Shown here piece by piece: positions 7,145 through 16,089 of a DNA stretch of 64,000 nt. This stretch comes from Flexivirga alba (GTDB taxonomy: Bacteria; Actinomycetota; Actinomycetes; Actinomycetales; Dermatophilaceae), in contig NZ_JBHSWH010000001.1 of assembly GCF_042661025.1 (NCBI RefSeq), positions 3,658,001 through 3,722,000 on the forward strand, read 5' to 3'. A program made the position numbers and the translations under genes. Position 1 is the stretch's first letter; each line of letters starts with the position of its first letter. Under the pieces are notes generated by a model. It searched no databases and was not told the DNA's origin. It saw only the letters and a list, made by a program, of their open reading frames with translations.

Positions 7145-9345
7145 CAGGAGGTCGCCTTTCGTGCGGTGAAGTCGTGGTGGTCCAGGAGCGCCCGCGCGGC
7201 AATGGCGGCGTCCTCGAACTCGGGGAATGCCGGTATGCCCCACTCGCTCGCACGGCGGGCGTAGCCGCGGATCTCCTCATCGATGTCCGGCTTGCCGTCG
7301 CCCTTGAGCACGAGCAGATGACGGGTGCCGCTGTCGAACTTGTCCCGTGTCCGGGCGATGCTGTCGATGATCGTTCCGGTGACGTCGCCGAAACGGTGTG
7401 CCAGGTTGCGCTGAATGATTCCGACGTTGAGATGGGTGATCACGTATGCCGGATCGGACGAGCTGAGGACCGCGGTGAGGATGTCCTCGGTGACGGCACC
7501 GCCGCGGACGGCAAGCGTGCCGGCCGGGGTATCGATCGGATTGACCAGACCACAGCCGGGCGGCAGGCCGAGCGAATCGAGTGCGGCAATCGTCTCCTCC
7601 GGCAGCCGTGGTGTCGCCAGGCCACGGCGGGCCAGGGCGTCGGCCGCCAGGACGCTCGCGCCACCGCCGTTACCGAACAGCACCACGTCGTGGTTCCAGG
7701 GGCCATCGGACAGGTCGAAACTGTCGAAGGCCAGCAGCACGTTGAGGAAGTCCTCGAGGGAGTCCGCGAGAACCATGCCGGCCTGCCGGGCGAGCGCCGG
7801 CCACAGCCGGTGGTTGCCCGTCAACGCGCCGGTGTGGGTCGTGGCGGCTCGTGAACCCTCGTCGGTCCGCCCACCGGCGAGCAGGACGACCGGCTTGGTG
7901 TCTGCTCGTTCCTGCAACACGTCGAGGACGGCGCGCGCGTTGTCCAGCGACTCGAGGTAGAGGCCGACGACCTGAATCTCCGGGTCATCGAGAAAGTGCT
8001 GCACCAGCTCGGCCGCGGTCACGTCGGCGCCGTTGCCGATGGAGGTGACGCTGTGGAAAGCGACCCCACGGGCCGACCCGAGCCGCAGGATGTCGACGGA
8101 CAAGCCACCACTCTGTGAGATGACCGCGACGCGACCGGGCTCGAACGGTGCGTCCGGGATGAACCCGAGCCGGGCACGAGAAGAGTGGGTGCCAAGGCAG
8201 TTCGGACCGAGCAAGCGGATACCACGAGAACGCATCGTCGTGACCAGGTCCGCCTCGAGTTGAACACCGTCCTCGATCTCGGCGAAGCCGCTCGAAATGA
8301 CCTGTGCGAACCGCACATTCGCACCTTCCACGGAAAGCGCCGGGGTGACACTGGCCGCGGGCAGCGCCACGAAGGCATAGTCGACGACTCCGTCCACATG
8401 CCCGAGCGAGCTCGTTGCCGGCAGCCCCTCCACCGTGTCCGCCGAGGGGTGGATCGGCAGGATGCGACCGGCATACCCGCCGGCGACGAGGTTCTTGATG
8501 AACATGTTGGCGACATTGGACTTGGTGGCGCTGGCACCGAGGACCGCGACGGTCTGAGGGTCGAACAGCGCAGAGAAATCGGTGGTGGCCGGGGCCGTGC
8601 GGGCCGGTCGCTCGCCAGCCGTGTCGGCGCCGCCGACGACGAACCGCGCGTCCACCGCGACCGCACCGGACGTCGACACGATGACGGGGTTGAGGTCGAT
8701 CTCGGTCACCTCGTCAGGCATTGCGGCGAGCAGCCCATCAGCGCCGGCCAGCCGAACCACGAGGGCCACCAGTGCGTCCACATCCAGCGGCTCGGCACCA
8801 CGTGCGCCCTCCAGCAGCGGCATGCCCTGCAGCTCACGCAGCATCGCCCGCACCTGTTGCGACGTCAGAGGTGCAACTCCGAAGGCTACGTCCGCGAGCA
8901 CCTCGATGAACACGCCGCCGAGCCCCACCATGACCGTCCAGCCCAGCCCCGGGGTGCGAACCGCACCCACCGCGACCTCCTGGCCCGCAGCAGCCATTTC
9001 CTCGACCAGGAAACGTTCAATCCGGTGACCGTGCTCGGCCAGCTCTTCCGACATCTGCTGGGCGGTGGCGGGCAGTTCGGCCGCGCGGAGTCCGACACGG
9101 ACACCGCCGGCGTCGGACTTGTGCACCAGGGTCGGGGACACGGCCTTGAGCACCAGTGGTTCGTCCAGCCCGGCGGCAGTTGCGAGGACGTCGTTGCCGG
9201 CATGGCCGTACGGGACGGCGATCCCGAAGTCACGCAGCACTGCCTTCGCCTCGGGCTCGGGGACGACCTGACCGCCGGACGATCGTACGGACTGGATGGC
9301 CGCCCGCAGCATCGCGGCGGAACGGGGCGCGGCATCGTGGGACAA
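7144..9345 (-). CDS. ADP-forming acyl-CoA synthetase (acetate--CoA ligase family), ATP-grasp first
   Basis: Forms an acyl-CoA thioester with ATP giving ADP and phosphate. The ATP-grasp domain comes first (LVLKAVSPTLVHKSDAGGVRVGL near residue 70). A CoA-binding Rossmann domain follows (VAVLGASATKSNVAN near 275), then succinyl-CoA-ligase-like domains (VISQSGGLSVDIL). I place the start at a TTG (9345-9343) with GAGG 6 to 7 bases upstream. An ATG at 9312 without a ribosome site is the alternative. It presumably activates the acid released by the hydrolases in this cluster. Confidence 0.88.
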   Translation of the reverse strand: MSHDAAPRSAAMLRAAIQSVRSSGGQVVPEPEAKAVLRDFGIAVPYGHAGNDVLATAAGLDEPLVLKAVSPTLVHKSDAGGVRVGLRAAELPATAQQMSEELAEHGHRIERFLVEEMAAAGQEVAVGAVRTPGLGWTVMVGLGGVFIEVLADVAFGVAPLTSQQVRAMLRELQGMPLLEGARGAEPLDVDALVALVVRLAGADGLLAAMPDEVTEIDLNPVIVSTSGAVAVDARFVVGGADTAGERPARTAPATTDFSALFDPQTVAVLGASATKSNVANMFIKNLVAGGYAGRILPIHPSADTVEGLPATSSLGHVDGVVDYAFVALPAASVTPALSVEGANVRFAQVISSGFAEIEDGVQLEADLVTTMRSRGIRLLGPNCLGTHSSRARLGFIPDAPFEPGRVAVISQSGGLSVDILRLGSARGVAFHSVTSIGNGADVTAAELVQHFLDDPEIQVVGLYLESLDNARAVLDVLQERADTKPVVLLAGGRTDEGSRAATTHTGALTGNHRLWPALARQAGMVLADSLEDFLNVLLAFDSFDLSDGPWNHDVVLFGNGGGASVLAADALARRGLATPRLPEETIAALDSLGLPPGCGLVNPIDTPAGTLAVRGGAVTEDILTAVLSSSDPAYVITHLNVGIIQRNLAHRFGDVTGTIIDSIARTRDKFDSGTRHLLVLKGDGKPDIDEEIRGYARRASEWGIPAFPEFEDAAIAARALLDHHDFTARKATS

Positions 9346-9484
9346 AACAGACCTCGATCGGACATCGGCTTCGTTTGCCGAACGGCGAATGGACTGCTCG
9401 AAGCCTGTCGTGTGAGGTCTGCGCAAGATAGAGCAAGAAGGATGGAGCCGCGATTCGAAACCGCTATCGGACGCGCTGCGCTTC

Positions 9485-10381
9485 TTACCGGTTCGGGCTC
9501 TCCCGGATGAGGCGGAGCAGAGTCTGCACCACGACGCTGCGCTGTTCGTCGCGGCGTACCGCCACCGACAAGGTCGCTCGAGCCCACGGCTCGTTGATCG
9601 GGACGAGGACAACGCCATTGCCGCTGACCGTCGACGGTGCGAGCGAGTTCGCGATCGAGATTCCGACGCCGGCACGCACCATCCGCTGAGCGGTCTCGGC
9701 GCCGTCGGCCTCGAAGACCACGTTGGCCTCGATCCCGGAGATGAGCTTCTCGAACGCAACGCGCAGGATGCTGCCCTTGGTGAAGAAGATCAGCGGTTCG
9801 CCGCTGAGCTCGGCCACGTCGAGGGACTCGACCTGCGCGAGTCGGTGATCTTGGGGAACGCACAGGACCAGTCGCCCACTCATCAGGTCCGAGTACGCGA
9901 GCCGGTCGTCGTCCTCGTGGCTCTCATCCATGCTCAGCCGGATCAGCAGCCCCAGGTCGAAGTGCCCGCCGATGACACCCCGGCGGACCATGGTCGATCC
10001 TCCGGCCGCAACCTCGAACCGGATGTTCGGATGCTCGTCACGCAACCGTTTCACCACGTCCGGGAGAATCAGCATGTTGCCGGTCGCGACCGTGCCGATG
10101 CGCACGCTGCCGACCTTCATGCCCTCGATCGCGCTGGCTTCCTGCCGCAGCAGATCTTCGGCACGGATGGCGGCCTGGGCATGCGGCAGGAGCCGCTGCG
10201 CGGCATACGTCGGCAGCACGCCTTGCGCGCCACGAACGACGAGCACAACGCCGAGGTCTTCCTCCAGACGTTGCACCTGGGTGGTGATCGTGGGCTGGGA
10301 GACTCCCAACTCCTTGGCGGCCTGACGGAACGAGCCGGTCCGGAGTGCCGCCTCGAGATAGCGGAGCTGCTCGAACCTCAC
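9485..10381 (-). CDS. LysR-family transcriptional regulator
   Basis: 298-residue LTTR. It has an N-terminal winged helix (MRFEQLRYLEAALRTGSFRQAA, then VSQPTITTQVQRLEEDLG) and a periplasmic-binding-protein-like effector domain from about residue 90. It is embedded in the catabolic series and transcribed in the same direction, 39 bp after the SDR stop and 139 bp before the acyl-CoA ligase start. It is the only LysR gene in the window. It is therefore the best candidate to bind the T-N11-A dyads found at 16002, 23194, 25381 and 26568. That link is inference. Confidence 0.92.
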   Translation of the reverse strand: MRFEQLRYLEAALRTGSFRQAAKELGVSQPTITTQVQRLEEDLGVVLVVRGAQGVLPTYAAQRLLPHAQAAIRAEDLLRQEASAIEGMKVGSVRIGTVATGNMLILPDVVKRLRDEHPNIRFEVAAGGSTMVRRGVIGGHFDLGLLIRLSMDESHEDDDRLAYSDLMSGRLVLCVPQDHRLAQVESLDVAELSGEPLIFFTKGSILRVAFEKLISGIEANVVFEADGAETAQRMVRAGVGISIANSLAPSTVSGNGVVLVPINEPWARATLSVAVRRDEQRSVVVQTLLRLIRESPNR

Positions 10382-10420
10382 CGGTACCCCTTATCGGTCG
10401 CGTGTCGTATGTCGCCCTGC

Positions 10421-11239
10421 CTAGGTAGCCAGGTCGTCCAGGCCGGTGGAGTCGACACTGGTCGCCCCACCCTCAACCGGAATCGTAGCCCCCGTGATGT
10501 AGCCGGCGGCCGTGCTGAGGAGGAATGCGACAACGGCGGCGACCTCGTAGGGCTGCCCCAGCCGCCCGAGCATCGGTCGCGCACCGAGTTGCGTTGCCAG
10601 ATCGGGAGACTGGCTGACGCGCGGAGACAGGAAGAGCCCGGGCGCCACCGCATTGACCCGGATTCCACGGTGCCCGTACTCCGCAGCAAGTTGCTTGACC
10701 CAGATCTGCAACGCTGCCTTGGCCGGCCCATAGCCCGGGGCGGTGCGGCCGGAGTGTGACCCCATCACGCTCGAGACGTGCACGATGGAGCCTCCGTCCC
10801 GGACGAGCGGTGCGAGCCGTTGCCCGGCCAGGAAGGCGTGCGTCAGGTTCACCCGGAAATCGCGTTCCCACTCGGCGAGGGTGAACTCCGGAAGCGGCTT
10901 GCGCTGCATCTGCCCGATGACGTCGACATACCCGTCAAGGCCGCCTGCCGGCGCGGTCCACTCACCAGCCCGGTCGACGATCCGGTCGAAGCCGACCTCG
11001 GTCGTGGCGTCGGCCACGACATAGGCGCCATGCAGTTCCTCGGCGAGCTCGACGACCGGCCCCTCGGTGATGTCGACACACAGAACCTCGGCTCCCAGTC
11101 CAGAGAGTGTGCGTGCGACGTGCTCGCCCACTCCGGCGCCGGCGCCGAGCACCACGTGGTGTTCGCCCTGCAGGCTGAACAGCGCGCCGTGGTCGACCTG
11201 CGACGCCGCAACGGCGCGGTTCGGGTCACTCAGCTGCAT
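10421..11239 (-). CDS. Short-chain dehydrogenase/reductase
   Basis: 272-residue SDR. A variant glycine loop LGAGAGVGEHVA appears near residue 30 in place of TGxxxGIG. The catalytic Tyr-x3-Lys is intact (YGPAKAAL), with SSVMGS before it, and a C-terminal GATIPVEGG motif follows. The ATG at 11239 overlaps the upstream hydrolase gene by 14 bp, so the pair is probably coupled. It likely oxidises an alcohol or hydroxy acid made by the monooxygenase and hydrolase steps. Confidence 0.87.
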   Translation of the reverse strand: MQLSDPNRAVAASQVDHGALFSLQGEHHVVLGAGAGVGEHVARTLSGLGAEVLCVDITEGPVVELAEELHGAYVVADATTEVGFDRIVDRAGEWTAPAGGLDGYVDVIGQMQRKPLPEFTLAEWERDFRVNLTHAFLAGQRLAPLVRDGGSIVHVSSVMGSHSGRTAPGYGPAKAALQIWVKQLAAEYGHRGIRVNAVAPGLFLSPRVSQSPDLATQLGARPMLGRLGQPYEVAAVVAFLLSTAAGYITGATIPVEGGATSVDSTGLDDLAT

Positions 11240-12065
11240 CGGTGTCCTTGAGGAACGCCGCGATGATCTCCCAGGTCTCGTGCGGATGAGTGATGTTCGG
11301 CGCGTGCCGGTAGGGCACCTCAGCAACGGTCACGTCCTGCAGGATGTCCTGCAGATGTTTGGTCCAACCGGCCTCGACGAGCGGGTCCCCGGTGCATTCG
11401 AACAACAGAACCGGAGCGGTCGCCGCAGCGAGGTTGGCCGGGTAGGGGTCGGCCGGGCGCTCGACACGCAGCGGTTCTGGTACGGCCGCATGCGGTGCGA
11501 CGGTGGCCGCGTAGTTGCCCGGCATGCTCGCCCACCGGTAGCGAGCGGCCACCTGCGCCTGAAGTCCTGGGTAGGGGTCGCACAGCAACTCCACGATGCG
11601 CTGCAGGTCGGCCTCGGTGCCGTCGAACGCGCCCAGTTGTGCGCTCTCCTTGGTGCGCCAGGGTCCGCCCGTTCCGCTGATCGCGGTCACGGACGAAATG
11701 CGCTCTGCCAGAACGGGATCGGTCAGCGCACGCAGCGCGATCGAGCCGCCGAAAGAGTTGCCGACGAGGTGCACCGGGCCGGTGATGCCGAGATGATCCA
11801 GCAGCGCGAACAGGTGCGTCGTGCGGAAGGCGAAGGGCGACTGGTCGAGTCGCACGGACTTCGCCGACCCACCGAAACCGAGCAGATCCGGTGCGACGAC
11901 GCGGTAGTCGGTCGCCGCCAGCGCGGCCACCTCACCCCAGGTCACGTCGCTGCTGGCACCCCACGCGCCGTCGTGCAGGAAGACGACGACCGGCGCGTCA
12001 TCCGGGCCACCGGACAGGTAGCGGGTCTCCAGGCCGTTGACGACCACAGTGTTGTCGTTGATCAT
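11226..12065 (-). CDS. Alpha/beta hydrolase (ester or lactone hydrolase type)
   Basis: 279-residue alpha/beta hydrolase with an oxyanion motif (VVFLHDGAWGA), a nucleophile elbow GNSFGGS (Ser near residue 110) and a late catalytic His region (YRHAPNITHPHE). The ATG at 12065 is chosen because GAAGGA lies 7 bases upstream. An in-frame ATG at 12080 would place that site inside the gene. Lying between the Baeyer-Villiger monooxygenase and an SDR, it is well placed to open the ester or lactone product. Confidence 0.87.
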   Translation of the reverse strand: MINDNTVVVNGLETRYLSGGPDDAPVVVFLHDGAWGASSDVTWGEVAALAATDYRVVAPDLLGFGGSAKSVRLDQSPFAFRTTHLFALLDHLGITGPVHLVGNSFGGSIALRALTDPVLAERISSVTAISGTGGPWRTKESAQLGAFDGTEADLQRIVELLCDPYPGLQAQVAARYRWASMPGNYAATVAPHAAVPEPLRVERPADPYPANLAAATAPVLLFECTGDPLVEAGWTKHLQDILQDVTVAEVPYRHAPNITHPHETWEIIAAFLKDTDAAE

Positions 12066-12130
12066 GTCAATTTCCTTCAATGAGTGGCGAATTCAGCTTC
12101 CGCGAGTGGCGCGGCCAGCACGGAGGGTCG

Positions 12131-14038
12131 TCAGCTGAACTCGTAGTGATCGGGATCGACAGCTTCGGTGCTGTCCAGGTAGCGCTGCGCCGACAGCGGC
12201 CACATGATGGTCGAGCGACCTTCGGCGTTCTGATACCAGCTGTGTGTCTTGGACCAGCCCCAGGCACGCTGTGCGCTGGCCTCGGTGATCTCGTCGCGGT
12301 AGTCCTCGAACACCTCGGGACGCAAGTTCATCGACCGGTGCCCACCTTCGAGAAGCGTCTTGACGGCGCTCAACAAGTAGACCGACTGGCACTCCATGAA
12401 GAAGACCAGGTTGCCGTGAACCACCAGGTTCGTATTGGGCCCGTAGAGGCAGAACAGGTTGGGGAAGTCCGGCAGCGTCATACCCATGTAAGCGCAGGCG
12501 TCGATGCCCCAGGTCTCGTGCAGGTCCACTCCCCCGGCGCCGGTCACCTTCATCGGCATCAGGAAGTCCGAGGCCTTGAAGCCGGTCCCGAAGCAGATCA
12601 CGTCGGCGTCGATGTGCTCGCCGCCACGAGTGATCACCCCGGTCTCGTCGACAGCCGCGACCGCGTCGCTGACCAGGCGCACATTGTCTCGCTTGAGAGT
12701 GGCGATCCACGTGCCGTCGTCGCGAATGATCCGCTTGGAGCCCGGCGGGTAGTCGGGAATGATCTGCTCGGCCAGGTCGGGACGGTCGGTCACCTGGTCC
12801 TCGAGGTAGGCCGTCAACAGCTTCCGCATCTGCTCGTTCACCGCGGAGACGGCGCGTTCCGTGGGCGGGTACTCCGGGTCGACAGTCACTGCTTCCAACT
12901 GACCGATGGCGCGGGGCAGGAAGATCGAGAAGCGGTAGTAGGCGCGATAGGCCGGGACATGGGAGAACAACCAGGCCTCGTGATCCGGGATGTCCTCACG
13001 CAGCTCAGGCGTGGGCTTCAACCACGGTGCGCTGCGCTGGAAGACCGTCACCGACGCTGCCTCCCGGGCCACGGCGGGGCCGAACTGCAGAGCGCTGGCG
13101 CCGGTGCCGATGACCGCAACGCGCTTTCCGGCGAAGTCCACGGAGTGGTCCCACTCGGCGGAGTGGAAGGCCGGCCCGGCGAAGCGGTCCAGCCCGTCGA
13201 TGTCGGGCACGGACGGCCGGTTGAGTTGACCGACCGCCGACACCAACACGTTGTAGTCGCGGGACTCCTCGGCTCGATCGCGATCGACTGTGCTGACGGT
13301 CCAGGTGGCCAGGTCGTCGTTCCACGACGCTCCGGTGACCTCAACGCCGAACCGGATGTGGTCGAGCAGGCCCTGATCGCTCGCGAACTGCCGCAAGGAG
13401 TCGAGGATGACGTGCTGCCGGCTGAAGTACGACGGCCACTCGTAGTCGAGGAAGGAGTAGGAGTAAACGTGGCTGTGCACGTCGGTGCGACAGTCGGGGT
13501 AGGTGTTCTCGGTCCAGGTTCCGCCGACGCTGTCGTCCTTCTCCAGAATGACGAACTCGACTCCGGCCTGCTTCATCCGCAAGCCGGCGAGCAGACCGGA
13601 GATGCCTGCACCGACGATGGCGACTCGGAAGTTGCGCCCGGGAGCGACCTGGTCCACGGTCCACTGCGGCGCCCGGGGATCGGTGCCGGCCGGGACGAAC
13701 GCCTGGTGCAGTAGGCCCTGCACCTCGCCGGCGCTCTCGCCCAGGACCCACTCGCCGATGGCGGACATGACGAGCGCGCTGGGGCGTTCGGGCCAGTCCG
13801 CCATACCAGCCAGGTGTGGCTCGAGCAGACGCAGGCACAGCTCACGGATCGAGGCGTCGTCCGCGGCGCTCGCGCTGCCGCGCGGCAGCGCCACCGGATC
13901 CGGCCGCCACTCCTCGCGCAGGATGCCGGGGTCATCCGTCACGTGCGCGGTGAGCATCAGCAGCGCAGGCGTCTCCGCCGCGGCGATGTGCCGACGCAGT
14001 TCGTCAATGGTCGGTGGCTCGACCGGTCGGGATGTCAT
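12131..14038 (-). CDS. Baeyer-Villiger flavin monooxygenase with N-terminal extension (HAPMO-like)
   Basis: NADPH- and FAD-dependent oxygenase that inserts oxygen next to a ketone. The 635 residues contain a first dinucleotide loop GAGISG (143-148), GGTWTENTYPDCRTD (172-186), the type I Baeyer-Villiger fingerprint FAGPAFHSAEW (FxGxxxHxxxW, 286-296) and a second loop GTGASA (311-316). The roughly 130-residue extension before the first loop and the total length resemble 4-hydroxyacetophenone monooxygenase. The neighbouring hydrolases suit an ester or lactone product. ATG 14038 is the first start with full family coverage. Confidence 0.92.
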   Translation of the reverse strand: MTSRPVEPPTIDELRRHIAAAETPALLMLTAHVTDDPGILREEWRPDPVALPRGSASAADDASIRELCLRLLEPHLAGMADWPERPSALVMSAIGEWVLGESAGEVQGLLHQAFVPAGTDPRAPQWTVDQVAPGRNFRVAIVGAGISGLLAGLRMKQAGVEFVILEKDDSVGGTWTENTYPDCRTDVHSHVYSYSFLDYEWPSYFSRQHVILDSLRQFASDQGLLDHIRFGVEVTGASWNDDLATWTVSTVDRDRAEESRDYNVLVSAVGQLNRPSVPDIDGLDRFAGPAFHSAEWDHSVDFAGKRVAVIGTGASALQFGPAVAREAASVTVFQRSAPWLKPTPELREDIPDHEAWLFSHVPAYRAYYRFSIFLPRAIGQLEAVTVDPEYPPTERAVSAVNEQMRKLLTAYLEDQVTDRPDLAEQIIPDYPPGSKRIIRDDGTWIATLKRDNVRLVSDAVAAVDETGVITRGGEHIDADVICFGTGFKASDFLMPMKVTGAGGVDLHETWGIDACAYMGMTLPDFPNLFCLYGPNTNLVVHGNLVFFMECQSVYLLSAVKTLLEGGHRSMNLRPEVFEDYRDEITEASAQRAWGWSKTHSWYQNAEGRSTIMWPLSAQRYLDSTEAVDPDHYEFS

Positions 14039-14087
14039 TGTTCCTACCTTCTGTGCTGCAGTATGGCGCTGGTGCCCGAGCTGGTGA

Positions 14088-14915
14088 TCAGTCGAGGCAG
14101 TCCAGGAAATCTCGCAGGTGCGCCGCAACGGACTCGGGGTCGGTGAAGGCCATCAAGTGGCCGCCGGGAACGAAGTGCAGCTCTGCACCGGGAATGGATC
14201 CGGCGAGCCGTTCGATCACGGCGCTACCGGTCGAGAGGTCGTCGCGGCCGCCCAACACCAGCGTGGGTGTCCCGACCGGAACCGCAAACTCACCGACCTG
14301 GGTCATCGCCGCCAGATAGTCGGCGTGGACCGTCGCGCTGCCGGCCAACAGTTGCTGTTCGGCTCGCCGAGCCTGCGGAAGCAACCGCTGCGGAACCTCG
14401 TCCGCCGGACCGAACCAGCGAGCCACCGTCGCTGCGGCGATCGGCGCCATGCCGTTGCGTGCCTCGGCGGCCCGCGCCAGCGCACCCGCGATGGCCGGCT
14501 CGTCATACCCGTACGTGGTCGCGGCCAAGCACAACGCGTCGACACGCTCCGGGTAGCTAGCGGCCAGCACCTGAGCGACCATCCCACCCATCGAGATCCC
14601 GAAGACAGCACTGGAGCGGGCATCGCACGCGTCGAGGACGGTGATCACGTCTGCTGCGACCCGGCCCAGTGAGACCTCACCGGTAGCGCTGCGACCATGC
14701 CCGCGTAGGTCCGGCACGATGAACTGATAGTCGGAACCCATTGCAGTCACGAGGGATTCGAACCACGAGCCGTCCAGACCCAGTGAGTGCAGCAAGGTGA
14801 CCGGGCGTCGCCCGGCGCCGTGGACTCGGAACGCTATGTCGACCCCGTCGTCCGCCCGGACGGTCTGTGCGGTGCCGAACGTGTCGACCGTCGACCCCCG
14901 GGTGGCGTCACTCAT
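14088..14915 (-). CDS. Alpha/beta hydrolase, 3-oxoadipate enol-lactonase-like
   Basis: 275-residue alpha/beta hydrolase with LLHSLGLDGS (oxyanion region), PDLRGHGRS, nucleophile elbow GISMGGM (Ser near 115) and a terminal GGHLMAF catalytic His. The pattern resembles enol-lactonases and related C-C or ester hydrolases. Its ATG at 14915 overlaps the ABC ATPase stop by 8 bp and its stop is 49 bp before the Baeyer-Villiger gene. It is the second hydrolase of the cluster, so two hydrolytic steps or two products are likely. Confidence 0.87.
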   Translation of the reverse strand: MSDATRGSTVDTFGTAQTVRADDGVDIAFRVHGAGRRPVTLLHSLGLDGSWFESLVTAMGSDYQFIVPDLRGHGRSATGEVSLGRVAADVITVLDACDARSSAVFGISMGGMVAQVLAASYPERVDALCLAATTYGYDEPAIAGALARAAEARNGMAPIAAATVARWFGPADEVPQRLLPQARRAEQQLLAGSATVHADYLAAMTQVGEFAVPVGTPTLVLGGRDDLSTGSAVIERLAGSIPGAELHFVPGGHLMAFTDPESVAAHLRDFLDCLD

Positions 14916-15792
14916 TCGCACTGGCCTGCCGCTGCTCCTCGGCACGATTGACTTCTTCGCGAAGTCGCGCCGACAGGTCGTCGAAGTGCGCGGTGAACGC
15001 CTCATGGGTCCGCATCTCCTGGGTCCGCGGCCGGGGCAACTGAACCTTGATGTCGGCGACGATGCGCCCGGGGCGGCTCGCCATGAGAATGACGCGGTCG
15101 CTGAGCAGGATCGCTTCTTCGAGGTCGTGCGTGACGAAGATGACGGTCGGCCGCTCCTGCTCCCAGAGCTTGATGAACTCCTCCTGCTGCTGGGCGCGAG
15201 TCTGCGCGTCGAGGGCTGCGAAGGGCTCGTCCATCAGGATCAGGCGTGGATTCTGGACCAGGGTCCGGGCTATGGCGACCCGCTGACGCATGCCCTGCGA
15301 CAAACGCAGGATGTCGGAGTTGACGAACTCCTCCAGCCGCACCCGCTGCAACCATTCCTCCGCGCGCTGACGGCGCTCGGCGCGCGGCACTCCGCGCACT
15401 TCCAGACCGATCTCGACGTTCCGTCTCGCGCTTCGCCACGGGAGCAAGGCGTCTCGTGCGAACAGGAACGCAGTGTCCTTGCTGGTCCCCTTGACGTCCT
15501 TGCCGTCGAGACGGACCGAGCCGGTGCGAGGGGCCAACAGTCCACCGACCATCGACAATGCCGTGGTCTTGCCACATCCGGACGGGCCAACGATGCTCAC
15601 GAACTCGGACGCGGCAACATTCAGATTGAAATCATCGAGTGCACGCACCGGCTTGTCGTTGTGCAAGAAGCTGTGATTGACCCCGGCGAAGTCGACAGCG
15701 AGTCCCGGTCGGCGCTCGGCACCGGACTCTTGCGGAACAGACTGCGAGCTCTCCGACCGGTCCGGAGACTGTGACTTCAGCATCGTTCTCAT
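14908..15792 (-). CDS. ABC importer ATPase, nitrate/sulfonate/taurine type (SsuB/TauB-like)
   Basis: 294-residue ATP-binding subunit with Walker A GPSGCGKTT, Q-loop region FLFARDALLPW, signature LSQGMRQRV and Walker B LILMDEPFAALD. It resembles SsuB/TauB/NrtD. The matching permease is divergent at 17013 and the Tat-lipoprotein binding protein is at 24096-25217, so one importer is spread over three transcription units. The ATG at 15792 follows a GGGAGAGGG tract. A second ATG lies at 15783. It heads the long leftward operon and has a consensus-like promoter upstream. Confidence 0.9.
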   Translation of the reverse strand: MRTMLKSQSPDRSESSQSVPQESGAERRPGLAVDFAGVNHSFLHNDKPVRALDDFNLNVAASEFVSIVGPSGCGKTTALSMVGGLLAPRTGSVRLDGKDVKGTSKDTAFLFARDALLPWRSARRNVEIGLEVRGVPRAERRQRAEEWLQRVRLEEFVNSDILRLSQGMRQRVAIARTLVQNPRLILMDEPFAALDAQTRAQQQEEFIKLWEQERPTVIFVTHDLEEAILLSDRVILMASRPGRIVADIKVQLPRPRTQEMRTHEAFTAHFDDLSARLREEVNRAEEQRQASANE

Positions 15793-15949
15793 CGTCCTAT
15801 ATCCCTCTCCCGCGACGCGACGGCGACCCGCGGATACGGGAATTCGTCGAAGTAATGCGGCGACATCCTGGAAGCTAATCCTGAGTAAGTTTCTTGGCAG
15901 AATCTCGCACAGTCGTATGCCACAAGATTCGTTCGTTCGGATCGTCATA

Positions 15950-15979
15950 AACGTAGGTTGACCGCCGAGGGACTGTCAA
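15950..15979 (-). promoter_or_regulatory. Predicted sigma70-type promoter of the leftward catabolic operon
   Basis: On the minus strand a perfect -35 hexamer TTGACA (15979-15974) is followed after 18 bases by TACGTT (15955-15950), which fits the actinobacterial TANNNT -10 pattern. The -35 lies exactly 22 bp from the dyad at 16002-16016, where an activator could contact RNA polymerase. The gene start is about 158 bp downstream. Confidence 0.55.
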
Positions 15980-16001
15980 CGGATCACTGGCTGCGACGCG
16001 G

Positions 16002-16016
16002 CTATCGCCCTGATAG
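16002..16016. promoter_or_regulatory. Regulatory dyad, CTATC-N5-GATAG (LysR-like box)
   Basis: Reads CTATCGCCCTGATAG, a 5-5-5 inverted repeat matching the consensus CTATCG-N3-CGATAG in 14 of 15 positions (N counted as match). The inner TATC...GATA satisfies the T-N11-A LysR rule. It lies between the two divergent catabolic operons and 22 bp from TTGACA of the leftward promoter. Three relatives occur at 23194, 25381 and 26568. Confidence 0.6.
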
Positions 16017-16089
16017 AGGTCCCGATCTTGCCGGGCCTCGGCCGCGACGTGATGCTGATCACTCCACTGCATCAGTCGAGAGGACGTCC

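Larger units (their letters stand above)
15793..16089. other. Divergent promoter region (297 bp) with no gene
   Basis: Intergenic region between the leftward ABC ATPase operon and the rightward SDR/permease/reductase/P450 operon. It is visibly richer in A and T (for example around 15880-15960) than its surroundings. It holds one leftward promoter-like element (15950-15979) and one dyad (16002-16016). I see no credible small gene in it. Confidence 0.7.

Noticed and set aside
9464..9478. CTATCGGACGCGCTG between lysR and the acyl-CoA ligase gene as a fifth dyad
   Set aside because: Only one half-site matches. The second half has no symmetry and no TTGAC hexamer is at 22 bp.
12080..13714. Long open frame on the plus strand opposite the Baeyer-Villiger gene
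   Set aside because: Composition is Arg/Val/His-rich without motifs and mirrors the high-GC third positions of the real gene. Similar long antisense frames occur opposite most genes here, for example 8185-9510 and 865-1893.
15958..16089. Longer SDR reading frame starting at 15958
   Set aside because: It would encode 44 additional Arg-rich residues across the dyad and has no ribosome site. ATG 16090 has one.
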